Assembly: GCA_965229765.1 (NCBI GenBank)
Contig: CBDDJT010000003.1
Location: 806,001 to 870,000 of the forward strand
Origin: ASV31 sp965229765
GTDB taxonomy: Bacteria; Pseudomonadota; Alphaproteobacteria; Rhodobacterales; Rhodobacteraceae
Direction of reading: 5' to 3'
Length of the DNA stretch: 64,000 nt
Each line of letters starts with the position of its first letter. Position 1 is the first letter of the stretch. Shown here piece by piece: positions 32,459 through 40,401 of this stretch. Position numbers and translations under genes: made by a program. The notes under the pieces were generated by a model. The model saw nothing but the letters and a program-made list of their open reading frames with translations. It ran no database searches and was not told the origin of the DNA.

Positions 32459-34336
32459 ATGACCAAACCGCAGAACGACAATCCAGCAGAGCCGTTCAAG
32501 AAGGCGCTGGCCGAGGCGACCAAGGTGATGGCCGACGATCCCGAAATGGGCGTCGTCTATTCCGTCGATCCGCCGGGCATGTCGGGCGACCAGATGCGCC
32601 TGCCGCAGGTCAGCCGGCGGATGACCCGCGACGAGGTGCTGCTGGCGCGCGGCACTGCCGACGCCTTTGCGCTGCGGCGCAAGTACCACGACGACGGCAC
32701 CTTCAACCGCTATGCGCCCCCGGGCCAGATGGCGCGCGACATCTACGAGGCGATGGAGGTGGCCCGCTGCGAGGCGGTGGGCGCGCGCGACATGCCCGGC
32801 ACCGCGGGCAACATCGACGCCAAGATCGGCGCCGACGCCACGCGCAAGGGCTATGGCCAGATCACGCAGGCCGCCGATGCGCCATTGTCGGTGGCGGCGG
32901 GCTATCTGATCCGGCATCTGGCCACTGGCCGGACCCTGCCCGAAGGCGCGCAGAACGTCATGGAGCTGTGGCGCGAGTTCATCGAGGACAACTGCGGCGA
33001 CACGCTGGAGGGTCTGCAGGACAGCCTGTCCGACCAGGCGGCCTTTGCCCGGTTCGCGCGGCGCATGATCGAGGACATGGGCTATGGCGACCAGCTGGGC
33101 GACGACCCGGACGCCGAGGACGACGAACAGGACGACGAGGCCAGTTCCGAAGAGGACGACACCCCCGACAGCACCGGGCAGGACGACGAGCAAAGCCCCG
33201 ACGACACCGAGGCCGCGCCCGAGCAGAGCCAGGAAGAGCAGCAGGACGCGGCGCAGGCGCAGGTCTCGATGGAGGACATGGCAGATGCCGAGATGTCCGA
33301 AGAGGCAGAGCTGCCCGACGGCGACATGCCGATGGAACCGCCCCCGCCCCAGCCGATTTCCGAGGCGGACCCGAACTACGAGGTCTTCTGCACCGATTTC
33401 GACGAGGAGGTGCGCGCCGAGGACCTTGCAGAGCCGGCCGAGCTGGAACGCCTGCGCGCCTATCTCGACCAGCAGCTGGAACCCCTGAAGGGCGCTGTCA
33501 GCCGGCTGGCCAACAAGTTGCAGCGCCGGCTTCAGGCGCAGCAGAACCGCAGCTGGGAGTTCGACCTGGAAGAGGGGATCCTTGACGCCGGGCGGCTGGC
33601 GCGGGTGGTCGCGAACCCCACGACGCCGCTGTCCTTCAAGGTGGAGAAGGACACCGAGTTCCGCGACACGGTGGTGACGCTGCTGCTGGACAACTCGGGC
33701 TCGATGCGGGGCCGCCCGATCAGCATCGCGGCGATCTGCGCCGACGTTCTGGCGCGCACGCTGGAGCGTTGCCAGGTTAAGGTGGAAATCCTGGGCTTCA
33801 CCACGCGGGCATGGAAGGGCGGGCAGAGCCGCGAGAAATGGCTGGCCGATGGCCGCCCCCAGCAGCCCGGCCGCCTGAACGACCTGCGCCATATCATCTA
33901 CAAGCCCGCCGACGCGCCGTGGCGGCGCGCGCGCGAAAACCTTGGCCTGATGATGAAAGAGGGGCTGCTCAAGGAAAACATCGACGGCGAGGCGCTGGAA
34001 TGGGCGCACCGCCGGGTGGCGGGCCGCCCCGAGGCGCGCAAGATCCTGATGGTGATTTCCGACGGCGCGCCGGTGGACGATTCGACCCTGTCGATCAACC
34101 CGGCGAACTATCTTGAGAAACACCTGCGCGACGTGATCGCGATGGTCGAGCGGCGCAAGGCGGTGGAACTTATCGCCATCGGCATCGGCCATGACGTGAC
34201 GCGGTATTACAACCGCGCCGTCACGATCACCGACGTGGAACAGCTGGCCGGCGCGATGACCGAGCAATTGGCCAGCCTCTTCGACAAGGACCCGCGCGGG
34301 CGGGCCAAGCTGATCGGCATCAGGAAGGCCGGCTGA
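32459..34336 (+). CDS. cobT: Cobaltochelatase subunit CobT
   Basis: VWA-domain partner of CobS, 625 residues. A long acidic stretch lies at residues about 220-300 (DDEQDDEASSEEDDTPDS and similar), as in other CobT proteins. The C-terminal von Willebrand A domain carries the MIDAS motif LLLDNSGSMRG, and the region VISDGAPVDDSTLSINPANY is the metal-adhesion loop. CobT and CobS form a ring complex that serves CobN. It begins at ATG 32459. A small antisense gene overlaps its last 17 bases. Confidence 0.95.
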   Translation: MTKPQNDNPAEPFKKALAEATKVMADDPEMGVVYSVDPPGMSGDQMRLPQVSRRMTRDEVLLARGTADAFALRRKYHDDGTFNRYAPPGQMARDIYEAMEVARCEAVGARDMPGTAGNIDAKIGADATRKGYGQITQAADAPLSVAAGYLIRHLATGRTLPEGAQNVMELWREFIEDNCGDTLEGLQDSLSDQAAFARFARRMIEDMGYGDQLGDDPDAEDDEQDDEASSEEDDTPDSTGQDDEQSPDDTEAAPEQSQEEQQDAAQAQVSMEDMADAEMSEEAELPDGDMPMEPPPPQPISEADPNYEVFCTDFDEEVRAEDLAEPAELERLRAYLDQQLEPLKGAVSRLANKLQRRLQAQQNRSWEFDLEEGILDAGRLARVVANPTTPLSFKVEKDTEFRDTVVTLLLDNSGSMRGRPISIAAICADVLARTLERCQVKVEILGFTTRAWKGGQSREKWLADGRPQQPGRLNDLRHIIYKPADAPWRRARENLGLMMKEGLLKENIDGEALEWAHRRVAGRPEARKILMVISDGAPVDDSTLSINPANYLEKHLRDVIAMVERRKAVELIAIGIGHDVTRYYNRAVTITDVEQLAGAMTEQLASLFDKDPRGRAKLIGIRKAG

Positions 34337-34505
34337 CGCGGGGCGCCACCGGATGGCGCGGGGCGTGCGAGAAGACCTTGGCGACGAAGGCGCGGAATGC
34401 GGCGCGGCGGGCCTGACGGCGGGCACGCAGGGCCTCGCGTTCATGCGCGGTGGGCGCGGCGGGGGTGCTGTGCGTCATCAGGTCGGTGTGCATCGGGGTC
34501 ATCAT
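34320..34505 (-). CDS. Small basic hypothetical protein overlapping the cobT end
   Basis: A 61-residue frame that begins MMTPMHTDLMTHSTPAAP and continues with EREALRARRQARRAAFRAFV, rich in arginine and alanine in an amphipathic-looking helix. The start ATG at 34505 has a strong ribosome-binding site (AAGGAGA) nine bases upstream. The 3' end overlaps cobT on the opposite strand by 17 bases. The first half of the small winged-helix/hydrolase gene lies divergently, 154 bases away. I do not recognise a family; similar arginine-rich short proteins occur in Rhodobacteraceae. It could be real, given the ribosome-binding site. Confidence 0.45.
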   Translation of the reverse strand: MMTPMHTDLMTHSTPAAPTAHEREALRARRQARRAAFRAFVAKVFSHAPRHPVAPRVSRPS

Positions 34506-34659
34506 GGCGTGTCTCCTTGGCTGATGGACCCACTGTGCCCTGACCTGCGCGGGCCCGCTTGAGGGCGGGCTTTGGAAACCCTTGGGATTGCCTTGGGAAA
34601 CCACTGGGGCGTCTGAATTTTATGGGGCGGACAGCGAAAACCCCTGTAAGTTGCGGGAC

Positions 34660-35838
34660 ATGGAACTCCGTTTCGCCGATTGCACGCTGGACGATTCCCG
34701 CCTGACGCTGACGCGCGGCGGCGAGGTCGTGGCGGTGGAGCCCAAGGTGTTCGACCTGATCCACCTTCTTTTGCGAAATGCCGGAGAGCTGGTGACAAAG
34801 GACCAGATGGTCGAGGAGGTCTGGGGCGGGCGGATCGTGTCGGAAAGCGCGATTTCCGCCTGCATCGCGGCGGCGCGCAAGGCGGTGGGCGACGATGGCA
34901 CGCGACAGGCCGTCATCCGCACCGTGGCGCGGCGGGGGCTGATGCTGGTGGCGGAGGTCAGCGGCGACGCGCCCGCCGCGCCACGGCTGGCCGCGCCAGA
35001 CGATGCCACGCCCCGCCTGCGCTATACCCGCAGCAGCACGGGCCAGCCGCTGGCCTATGCGGTCTCGGGCCAGGGCACGCCGGTGCTCTATTCCGGCTAC
35101 AGCCAGACCGACGTGGAACTCGACTGGACCGCCCGGCCCTTTCGCCCCCTTTATGACGCGATCGGCGCGCGCCACCGGCTGCTGCGCTACGATCCGATCG
35201 GCACCGGGCGATCCGGGCTCGACATGGCCGCGCACGATCTCGACCAAAGGGCCGAAGACCTGGGCGCCGTGGCCGATGCGGCCGGGCTAGACCGTTTTGC
35301 GCTGTTCACGCAAAGCGGCGGGTGCCTGCAGGCCATCCGCTTTGCCGCGCGCTATCCTGAACGTGTCGAACGGCTGGTGATCAACGGCGGCTATGCCGAG
35401 GGCCGCGCGCGGCGCGCCGGCGGAACTGGCACCGAAACCATGCGCAGCATGATCTCCGAAGGCTGGGCGAAACCCGAAAGCAGCTTTGGCCTGGCGTTCT
35501 CGCTTCTTTACTATCCTGACGGGCCCCTGGACCTGGCGCACGAGATCGTCGAGCTGATGCGCCGCGCGTGCCCGACCGCGAACATGCTGCAGATCCGCGA
35601 CATGATAAACGAGGCCTGCGTGCTGGACGACCTGCCGCATGTCTCCTGCCCGACGCTGATCATCCAGAGCCGCCGCGACACCGTTCACCCCTTGTCCGAA
35701 GCGCAGAAGCTGGCGGCAGGCATCGCGCAGGCGGAACTGGTGGTGCTGGACACGGCCAACCACGTGCCGTTGCCCGGCACTCCGGCATGGGAGCCCTTCC
35801 TCAAGACCCTGCTCGATTTCCTGGAGGGCGCCCCATGA
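34660..35838 (+). CDS. Winged-helix DNA-binding domain fused to alpha/beta hydrolase (copy 1)
   Basis: Protein of 392 residues with two parts. Residues about 1-100 form an OmpR/CadC-type winged-helix domain: FDLIHLLLRNAGELVTKDQM, then VEEVWGGRIVSESAISACIA, AARKAVGDDG and IRTVARRGLML. The rest (about 115-392) is an alpha/beta hydrolase with the nucleophile Ser219 in TQSGGC, acid Asp340 in SRRDTVHPL, and His368 in NHVPLPG, so the triad looks intact. It may be a transcription factor that senses or cleaves a small molecule, which is inference. The ATG at 34660 was chosen by the domain start. The stop overlaps copy 2 by four bases. Confidence 0.82.
   Translation: MELRFADCTLDDSRLTLTRGGEVVAVEPKVFDLIHLLLRNAGELVTKDQMVEEVWGGRIVSESAISACIAAARKAVGDDGTRQAVIRTVARRGLMLVAEVSGDAPAAPRLAAPDDATPRLRYTRSSTGQPLAYAVSGQGTPVLYSGYSQTDVELDWTARPFRPLYDAIGARHRLLRYDPIGTGRSGLDMAAHDLDQRAEDLGAVADAAGLDRFALFTQSGGCLQAIRFAARYPERVERLVINGGYAEGRARRAGGTGTETMRSMISEGWAKPESSFGLAFSLLYYPDGPLDLAHEIVELMRRACPTANMLQIRDMINEACVLDDLPHVSCPTLIIQSRRDTVHPLSEAQKLAAGIAQAELVVLDTANHVPLPGTPAWEPFLKTLLDFLEGAP
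34668..34954 (+). repeat. DNA-binding-domain repeat, first copy
   Basis: This 287-base block is repeated at 35843-36129, offset 1175 bases. I count seven mismatches by eye, about 97.6 percent identity. It covers almost exactly the winged-helix coding part and ends within a few bases where the hydrolase part begins to diverge. Confidence 0.85.
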
Positions 35839-36995
35839 TCCACCGTTTCGCCGATTGCACGCTGGACGATTCCCGCCTGACGCTGACGCGCGGCGGCGAG
35901 GTCGTGGCGGTGGAGCCCAAGGTGTTCGACCTGATCCACCTGCTTTTGCGAAATGCCGGGGAGCTGGTGACAAAGGACCAGATGGTCGAGGAGGTCTGGG
36001 GCGGGCGGATCGTGTCGGAAAGCGCGATTTCCGCCTGCATCGCGGCGGCGCGCAAGGCGGTAGGCGACGATGGCAAGGCACAGGCCGTGATCCGCACCGT
36101 GGCGCGGCGGGGGCTGATGCTGGTGGCGGGTGCGGCGGACGGGCCGGAGCCGGCCCCAGTTTCCGAGACCCAGCGCATCCGCTATTGCCGCAGCGCCGAG
36201 GGGCAGGCGATTGCCTATGCCGTCGTGGGCGAGGGCCCGCCGGTCCTGCGGTTCGGCCCGCCGATGACCACCGACCTGGAGCTGGAGTGGGCGCACGGGC
36301 TTTACCGGGGCACCCTGGGGTACATGGCCGGCCACAGCCGCTACCTGCGGTTCGACAACGTGGGCAGCGGTCAGTCCGAGAGGGCAGAGCGCGACATCGA
36401 CTTTGCCACCGAGGCGCGCGATGCGGCGGCAGTCGCGGATGCGGCAGGGTTCGACCGGTTCGCCGGGGTGTCCTTTTCGGGCGGCTGCCTTCCCGCGCTG
36501 CACTTTGCCGCGCTCTTCCCCGAGCGGCTGACGCGGCTGGCGATCGTGGGCGGCTATGTCGAGGGACGGTCGCGGCGCAGCGCCGCGCCGCCGCCCGACG
36601 TGCTGAAGGGGATGATCGCCGAGGGCTGGGCGCAGCCCGCAAACGCCTTCGCCTCTGCCTTCGTGACGTCCTACTTCCCCGAGGGCCCGAAAGAAGCGGC
36701 GGACCAGGTGCTGCGCCAGATGCAGGCCGCCTGCCCGCCCGAGACCATGCTGCGGGACCGGGACGCGATCAACGACGCCTCGGTCCGGCACCTTCTGGAC
36801 AAGGTGCGCTGTCCGGTCCTGATCCTGCATGGCCGCGACGACGCGGTGCATCCGCTGTCCCAGGCCCAGAAGCTGGCGTCGGGCATTCCGGGGGCCGAAC
36901 TGGTGGTGCTTGAAACTGCCAACCACGTGCCGCTTTACGCAACTGCGTGCTGGGACAGCTACAACCGCACCCTGGTGGAGTTCCTGACCGGGTAG
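35835..36995 (+). CDS. Winged-helix DNA-binding domain fused to alpha/beta hydrolase (copy 2)
   Basis: Tandem paralogue of the preceding gene, 386 residues. Its winged-helix domain (residues about 1-100) is almost identical to copy 1 in nucleotide sequence, whereas the hydrolase part is only moderately similar. Catalytic candidates are Ser215 in SFSGGC, Asp335 in HGRDDAVHPL and His364 in NHVPLYA. The ATG overlaps copy 1's stop (ATGA), so the two are coupled. Having the same DNA-binding domain but different sensor domains suggests two proteins acting on the same sites with different ligands, possibly as heterodimers; this is inference. Confidence 0.82.
   Translation: MIHRFADCTLDDSRLTLTRGGEVVAVEPKVFDLIHLLLRNAGELVTKDQMVEEVWGGRIVSESAISACIAAARKAVGDDGKAQAVIRTVARRGLMLVAGAADGPEPAPVSETQRIRYCRSAEGQAIAYAVVGEGPPVLRFGPPMTTDLELEWAHGLYRGTLGYMAGHSRYLRFDNVGSGQSERAERDIDFATEARDAAAVADAAGFDRFAGVSFSGGCLPALHFAALFPERLTRLAIVGGYVEGRSRRSAAPPPDVLKGMIAEGWAQPANAFASAFVTSYFPEGPKEAADQVLRQMQAACPPETMLRDRDAINDASVRHLLDKVRCPVLILHGRDDAVHPLSQAQKLASGIPGAELVVLETANHVPLYATACWDSYNRTLVEFLTG
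35843..36129 (+). repeat. DNA-binding-domain repeat, second copy
   Basis: Second copy of the 287-base block at 34668-34954, with seven mismatches by eye. Upstream and downstream of the block the two genes differ strongly, which suggests recent gene conversion or selection to keep the DNA-binding domain identical. Confidence 0.85.
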
Positions 36996-37059
36996 GGCGG
37001 ACGCTCTGGCCCCTGCCGGGCAAATCGCTATCTTGCGCAGGACAGATGCGGAGAGCCCC

Positions 37060-38856
37060 ATGTTCCAGACCTTCGACGCCACGACCCGCCCCGACCAGGG
37101 GCCGCCCCGGCTGGCCGCGCTGCGCGCCGAGATGGCGGGCGCAGGGCTGGCGGGGTTTCTTGTGCCGCGTGCCGACTGGCACCAGGGCGAATACGTCGCC
37201 CCCTGCGACGAGCGGCTGGCCTGGCTGACCGGGTTTACCGGCTCGGCGGGGTTCTGCGCGGTGCTGGCGGAGCACGCGGGCGTCTTCGTGGACGGCCGCT
37301 ACCGGGTGCAGGTCAAGGCGCAGGTGGACACGGGCGCGTTCGCGCCGGTGAACTGGCCCGAGACAAAGCTGGGCGCGTGGCTGAGGGACGCGCTGCCGGG
37401 CGGCGGGCGCGTCGGGTTCGATCCATGGCTGCACACCACCGCCGAGATCGGGGAGCTTGAAAAGGTGCTGGAGGGCAGCGGCGTGACGCTGGTACCCGGG
37501 GAAAACCTTGTCGATCGGATCTGGGCCGACCGGCCCGCACGCCCGGCGGCACCGGTCGTCAAGTATCCCAAGGCGCTGGCGGGCGAGGGCGACGAGACCA
37601 AGCGTGCGCGGATCGCGGCAATGCTGAAGGAGGCCGGGCAGCGGGCGGCGGTGCTGACCCTGCCCGACAGCATCTGCTGGCTTCTCAATATCCGGGGTGG
37701 CGATGTGGCGCGCATTCCGGAAACACAGGCCTTCGGCATCCTGCACGACGACGGCACGCTGCAACTGTTTTCCGATCCGGCGAAGTTCGCGGGGCTGGGC
37801 CCCGACCCGGCGATCACCCCGGCCGGGTGGGACGCGTTCGAGGCGGCGCTGGCGGCGCTGGCCGGGCCGGTGCGGGTGGACCGCGACAGCGCGCCGGCGG
37901 CGGTGGGCCGGGCACTGGAAGCGGCGGGCGTGACCATCGACTGGGACGCCGACCCCTGCATCCTGCCCAAGGCGCGCAAGACCGCGGCGGAACTGGCCGC
38001 CACCACCGAGGCGCATCTGCGCGACGGCGCGGCGGTCGCGGGCTTCCTGTCGGCGCTGGAGCGGGACCTGCCGGGCGGCGGGCTGACCGAAATCGACGTG
38101 GTGCGGCGGCTGGAAGAAGCGCGGCGCGCCACCAACGCGTTGCAGGACATCAGCTTTGACACGATCGCGGGCAGCGGGCCGCATGGCGCCATCGTGCATT
38201 ACCGGGTCACTGAAGACACCGACCGTGAGATCCGCGAAGGCGAATTGCTGCTGATCGACAGTGGCGGGCAATACGAGGACGGGACAACCGACGTCACCCG
38301 GACGCTGGCCGTGGGCACGCCCGGCGACGACGAACGCAGGGCCTTTACCCTTGTTCTGAAGGGGATGATCGCGATCAGCCGGGCGCGCTGGCCCAAGGGG
38401 CTTGCCGGGCGCGATCTGGACGCGCTGGCACGGGTGGCGCTTTGGCAGGCGGGGATGGACTATGACCACGGCACCGGCCACGGGGTGGGCGTCTATCTCA
38501 GCGTGCATGAAGGGCCGCAACGGCTGTCGCGCCGCACCGATGTCGTGCTGGAACCCGGCATGATCCTGTCGAACGAGCCGGGATACTATCGCGAGGGCGC
38601 GTTCGGCATCCGCATCGAGAACCTTGTGGTGGTGGAAGAGGCCCCTGCCCTGCCCGGTGGCGATGACCGCCCGATGCTGCAGTTCCGCACGCTGACATTC
38701 GCGCCCATCGACCGGCGGCTGATCGTCAAGGAGATGCTTGACCCGGCCGAGATCGCGTGGCTCGACGCCTATCACGCCGAAGTGCGCGACAAGCTTGCGC
38801 CGCGATTGGCCGAACCCGCGATGGTCTGGCTGGCAGAGGCGACGCGCCCGCTTTGA
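37060..38856 (+). CDS. Xaa-Pro aminopeptidase (aminopeptidase P, M24B)
   Basis: Cytoplasmic metallopeptidase of 598 residues that removes the N-terminal residue ahead of proline. This is the three-domain, eukaryote-like aminopeptidase P form. The dinuclear metal site is complete: Asp400 and Asp411 in LLIDSGGQYEDGTTDVTRT, His474 in GTGHGVGVYLSVHEGPQ, Glu506 in SNEPGYY and Glu520 in GIRIENLV. The frame opens at 37033 but ATG 37060 was chosen because the family N-terminus begins there. The next gene, DUF427, lies 57 bases downstream. It probably supplies amino acids from proline-containing peptides. Confidence 0.93.
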   Translation: MFQTFDATTRPDQGPPRLAALRAEMAGAGLAGFLVPRADWHQGEYVAPCDERLAWLTGFTGSAGFCAVLAEHAGVFVDGRYRVQVKAQVDTGAFAPVNWPETKLGAWLRDALPGGGRVGFDPWLHTTAEIGELEKVLEGSGVTLVPGENLVDRIWADRPARPAAPVVKYPKALAGEGDETKRARIAAMLKEAGQRAAVLTLPDSICWLLNIRGGDVARIPETQAFGILHDDGTLQLFSDPAKFAGLGPDPAITPAGWDAFEAALAALAGPVRVDRDSAPAAVGRALEAAGVTIDWDADPCILPKARKTAAELAATTEAHLRDGAAVAGFLSALERDLPGGGLTEIDVVRRLEEARRATNALQDISFDTIAGSGPHGAIVHYRVTEDTDREIREGELLLIDSGGQYEDGTTDVTRTLAVGTPGDDERRAFTLVLKGMIAISRARWPKGLAGRDLDALARVALWQAGMDYDHGTGHGVGVYLSVHEGPQRLSRRTDVVLEPGMILSNEPGYYREGAFGIRIENLVVVEEAPALPGGDDRPMLQFRTLTFAPIDRRLIVKEMLDPAEIAWLDAYHAEVRDKLAPRLAEPAMVWLAEATRPL

Positions 38857-38913
38857 CATATACCTGTCGCACTGTGGCTGATATGGTCCTGCGGCACGAC
38901 AAGGAGGACCGGT

Positions 38914-39255
38914 ATGTCCGACCATATCAAGACGCGGCAGGCCGTGGGCACCTGGGTGGTACGTGCCGGGGGCGCGGTGATCGGCGAGACCCGGAACGCG
39001 GTGGAACTGGCCGAGGGGGACCGCGCGCCGGTGATCTATTTCCCGCGCGGCGATATCGCCATGGCCTTTCTGGAACCATCCGCAACCCGAACAACCTGCC
39101 CCCACAAGGGTGAGGCAAGCCATTTCGCGATACAGACCAAGAGCACGGTGATCGAAGATGCGGCCTGGTCCTATGAAACGCCCAACCCGGGCCTGGAGGC
39201 CATCGCAGGCCACCTGGCGTTCTATCCCGACAAGGTGACGGTCGAGCAGTTGTAG
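38914..39255 (+). CDS. DUF427 domain-containing protein
   Basis: Protein of 113 residues fitting the whole DUF427 domain. Features are VRAGGAVIGETRNAVELAEG at the start, YFPRGDIAMAFLEPS in the middle, and TTCPHKGEASHFAI with the conserved cysteine-proline-histidine-lysine-glycine stretch. The end reads AFYPDKVTVEQL. The function is unknown; some members occur near redox enzymes. The ATG at 38914 has a GGAGG site (AAGGAGGACCGGT). It converges on the RTX gene, with 14 bases between stops. Confidence 0.88.
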   Translation: MSDHIKTRQAVGTWVVRAGGAVIGETRNAVELAEGDRAPVIYFPRGDIAMAFLEPSATRTTCPHKGEASHFAIQTKSTVIEDAAWSYETPNPGLEAIAGHLAFYPDKVTVEQL

Positions 39256-39269
39256 CCCCGCAGGCGGCC

Positions 39270-40274
39270 CTAGCCCCAGCCAAGGGCCGGGCTGGCGTCG
39301 TCGGGCGGGACGACCACAGCGGGATCGAGCAGGATCAGCGTATCCTCTTCGAGATTGAAATCCGTGATCGTATGCGCCTCGCCATAGAGCACGAAGACAT
39401 CGCGCCCTGCCCCGCCCGTCAGCGTGTCGGTGCCGCCCAGAGCGACGAGCAGGTCGTCACCATCCCCGCCCGACAGGTCGTCGGATCCGATGCCGCCAAG
39501 AAGGTAGTCCTGCCCGGCACCGCCGAGCAGCAGGTCGCCGCCACCACCGCCCAGCAGGATGTCGTCGCCCGAAGCGCCCTCGATGATCTGGCTGCCCGCC
39601 CCGCCAGCGGCGATGTCGCGCCCCTGACCGCCCAGCACGAGCGTCCCGCCAAGGGGCGCGTTCATGTGGTGGGTGATGACGGCAACCTCGACGCTGGCCG
39701 CATTGCCGGCGCCATCGGTGTAGGACACCGTCACCGCGATGTCGGCGCCGATATCCTCGGCGGTCAGGGCAAGGGTTTCGCCGGTCGCACCGGCGATCTC
39801 GACGCCATCGCTAGTCCATTGGTAGGAAATCGAGTCGGGGTCGACGCCGTCCGGGTCTTCAAGCGCCGAGGCGTCGATGGCAAGAACGTCGCCGGGCGCG
39901 CGGGCCGCGACAACAAGGACCGATGCCGGGTCCCCGGGGTCGTCAGCGTCGGCAACAGGCGCGGTGGAGACAAGCACGGTTTCGGCGGTGCCCGCGTCGT
40001 CCACATAGGTGATACGCAACGAGATCTCGGCCCCGACATCCTCGGGTCCGAGGCGCAGGACGGGGCCCGTCGCATCCTCCATCACGACCCCATCGCGCAG
40101 CCATTGCAGCGAAAGCGTCGACAGGTCGATGCCGTCGGGGTCGTCGAACCCGGTCAGGTCGGCGACAAGCACCGCGCCCTCGACCGGATCGCCGAGGATC
40201 GCGGGCTCGGCAGATGGCGGCTGGTTCGCGGTGGCAAAGCGGAATTCATCAGTCAGGGCGGAATGCGGCAGCAT
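39270..40274 (-). CDS. RTX-type calcium-binding protein with two Ig-like repeats
   Basis: Acidic protein of 334 residues with no signal peptide. Two tandem 85-residue Ig-like or cadherin-like repeats lie at about 23-108 and 115-200; each has LTGFDDPDG or SALEDPDGVD and the tryptophan in LQWLRDG or YQWTSDG. These are followed by GGxGxD-type nonapeptide repeats at about 213-298 (GDDILLGGGGGD, GSDDLSGGDGDD, TDTLTGGAGRD). The C-terminus HTITDFNLEEDTLILLD is the usual end of type I secretion substrates. It is probably exported by a T1SS located elsewhere. ATG 40274 has CGGAGG upstream. The role may be surface attachment or matrix; unknown. Confidence 0.85.
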   Translation of the reverse strand: MLPHSALTDEFRFATANQPPSAEPAILGDPVEGAVLVADLTGFDDPDGIDLSTLSLQWLRDGVVMEDATGPVLRLGPEDVGAEISLRITYVDDAGTAETVLVSTAPVADADDPGDPASVLVVAARAPGDVLAIDASALEDPDGVDPDSISYQWTSDGVEIAGATGETLALTAEDIGADIAVTVSYTDGAGNAASVEVAVITHHMNAPLGGTLVLGGQGRDIAAGGAGSQIIEGASGDDILLGGGGGDLLLGGAGQDYLLGGIGSDDLSGGDGDDLLVALGGTDTLTGGAGRDVFVLYGEAHTITDFNLEEDTLILLDPAVVVPPDDASPALGWG

Positions 40275-40401
40275 TGAAAACCTCCGGGCAGGGCAGGAAC
40301 GCAAGGGACGTGCGCCCGGTCATGCCGCCCGTGGCTGTATCTTCGGTAAAGAAGGCCACGCCGAAATGCAGCGATTGTGCCGCGAATTTTCGGGGAAACG
40401 T

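Noticed and set aside
36769..39213. Minus-strand frame of over 800 codons opposite aminopeptidase P
   Set aside because: Shadow of the peptidase gene, whose metal ligands are all intact in the plus frame.
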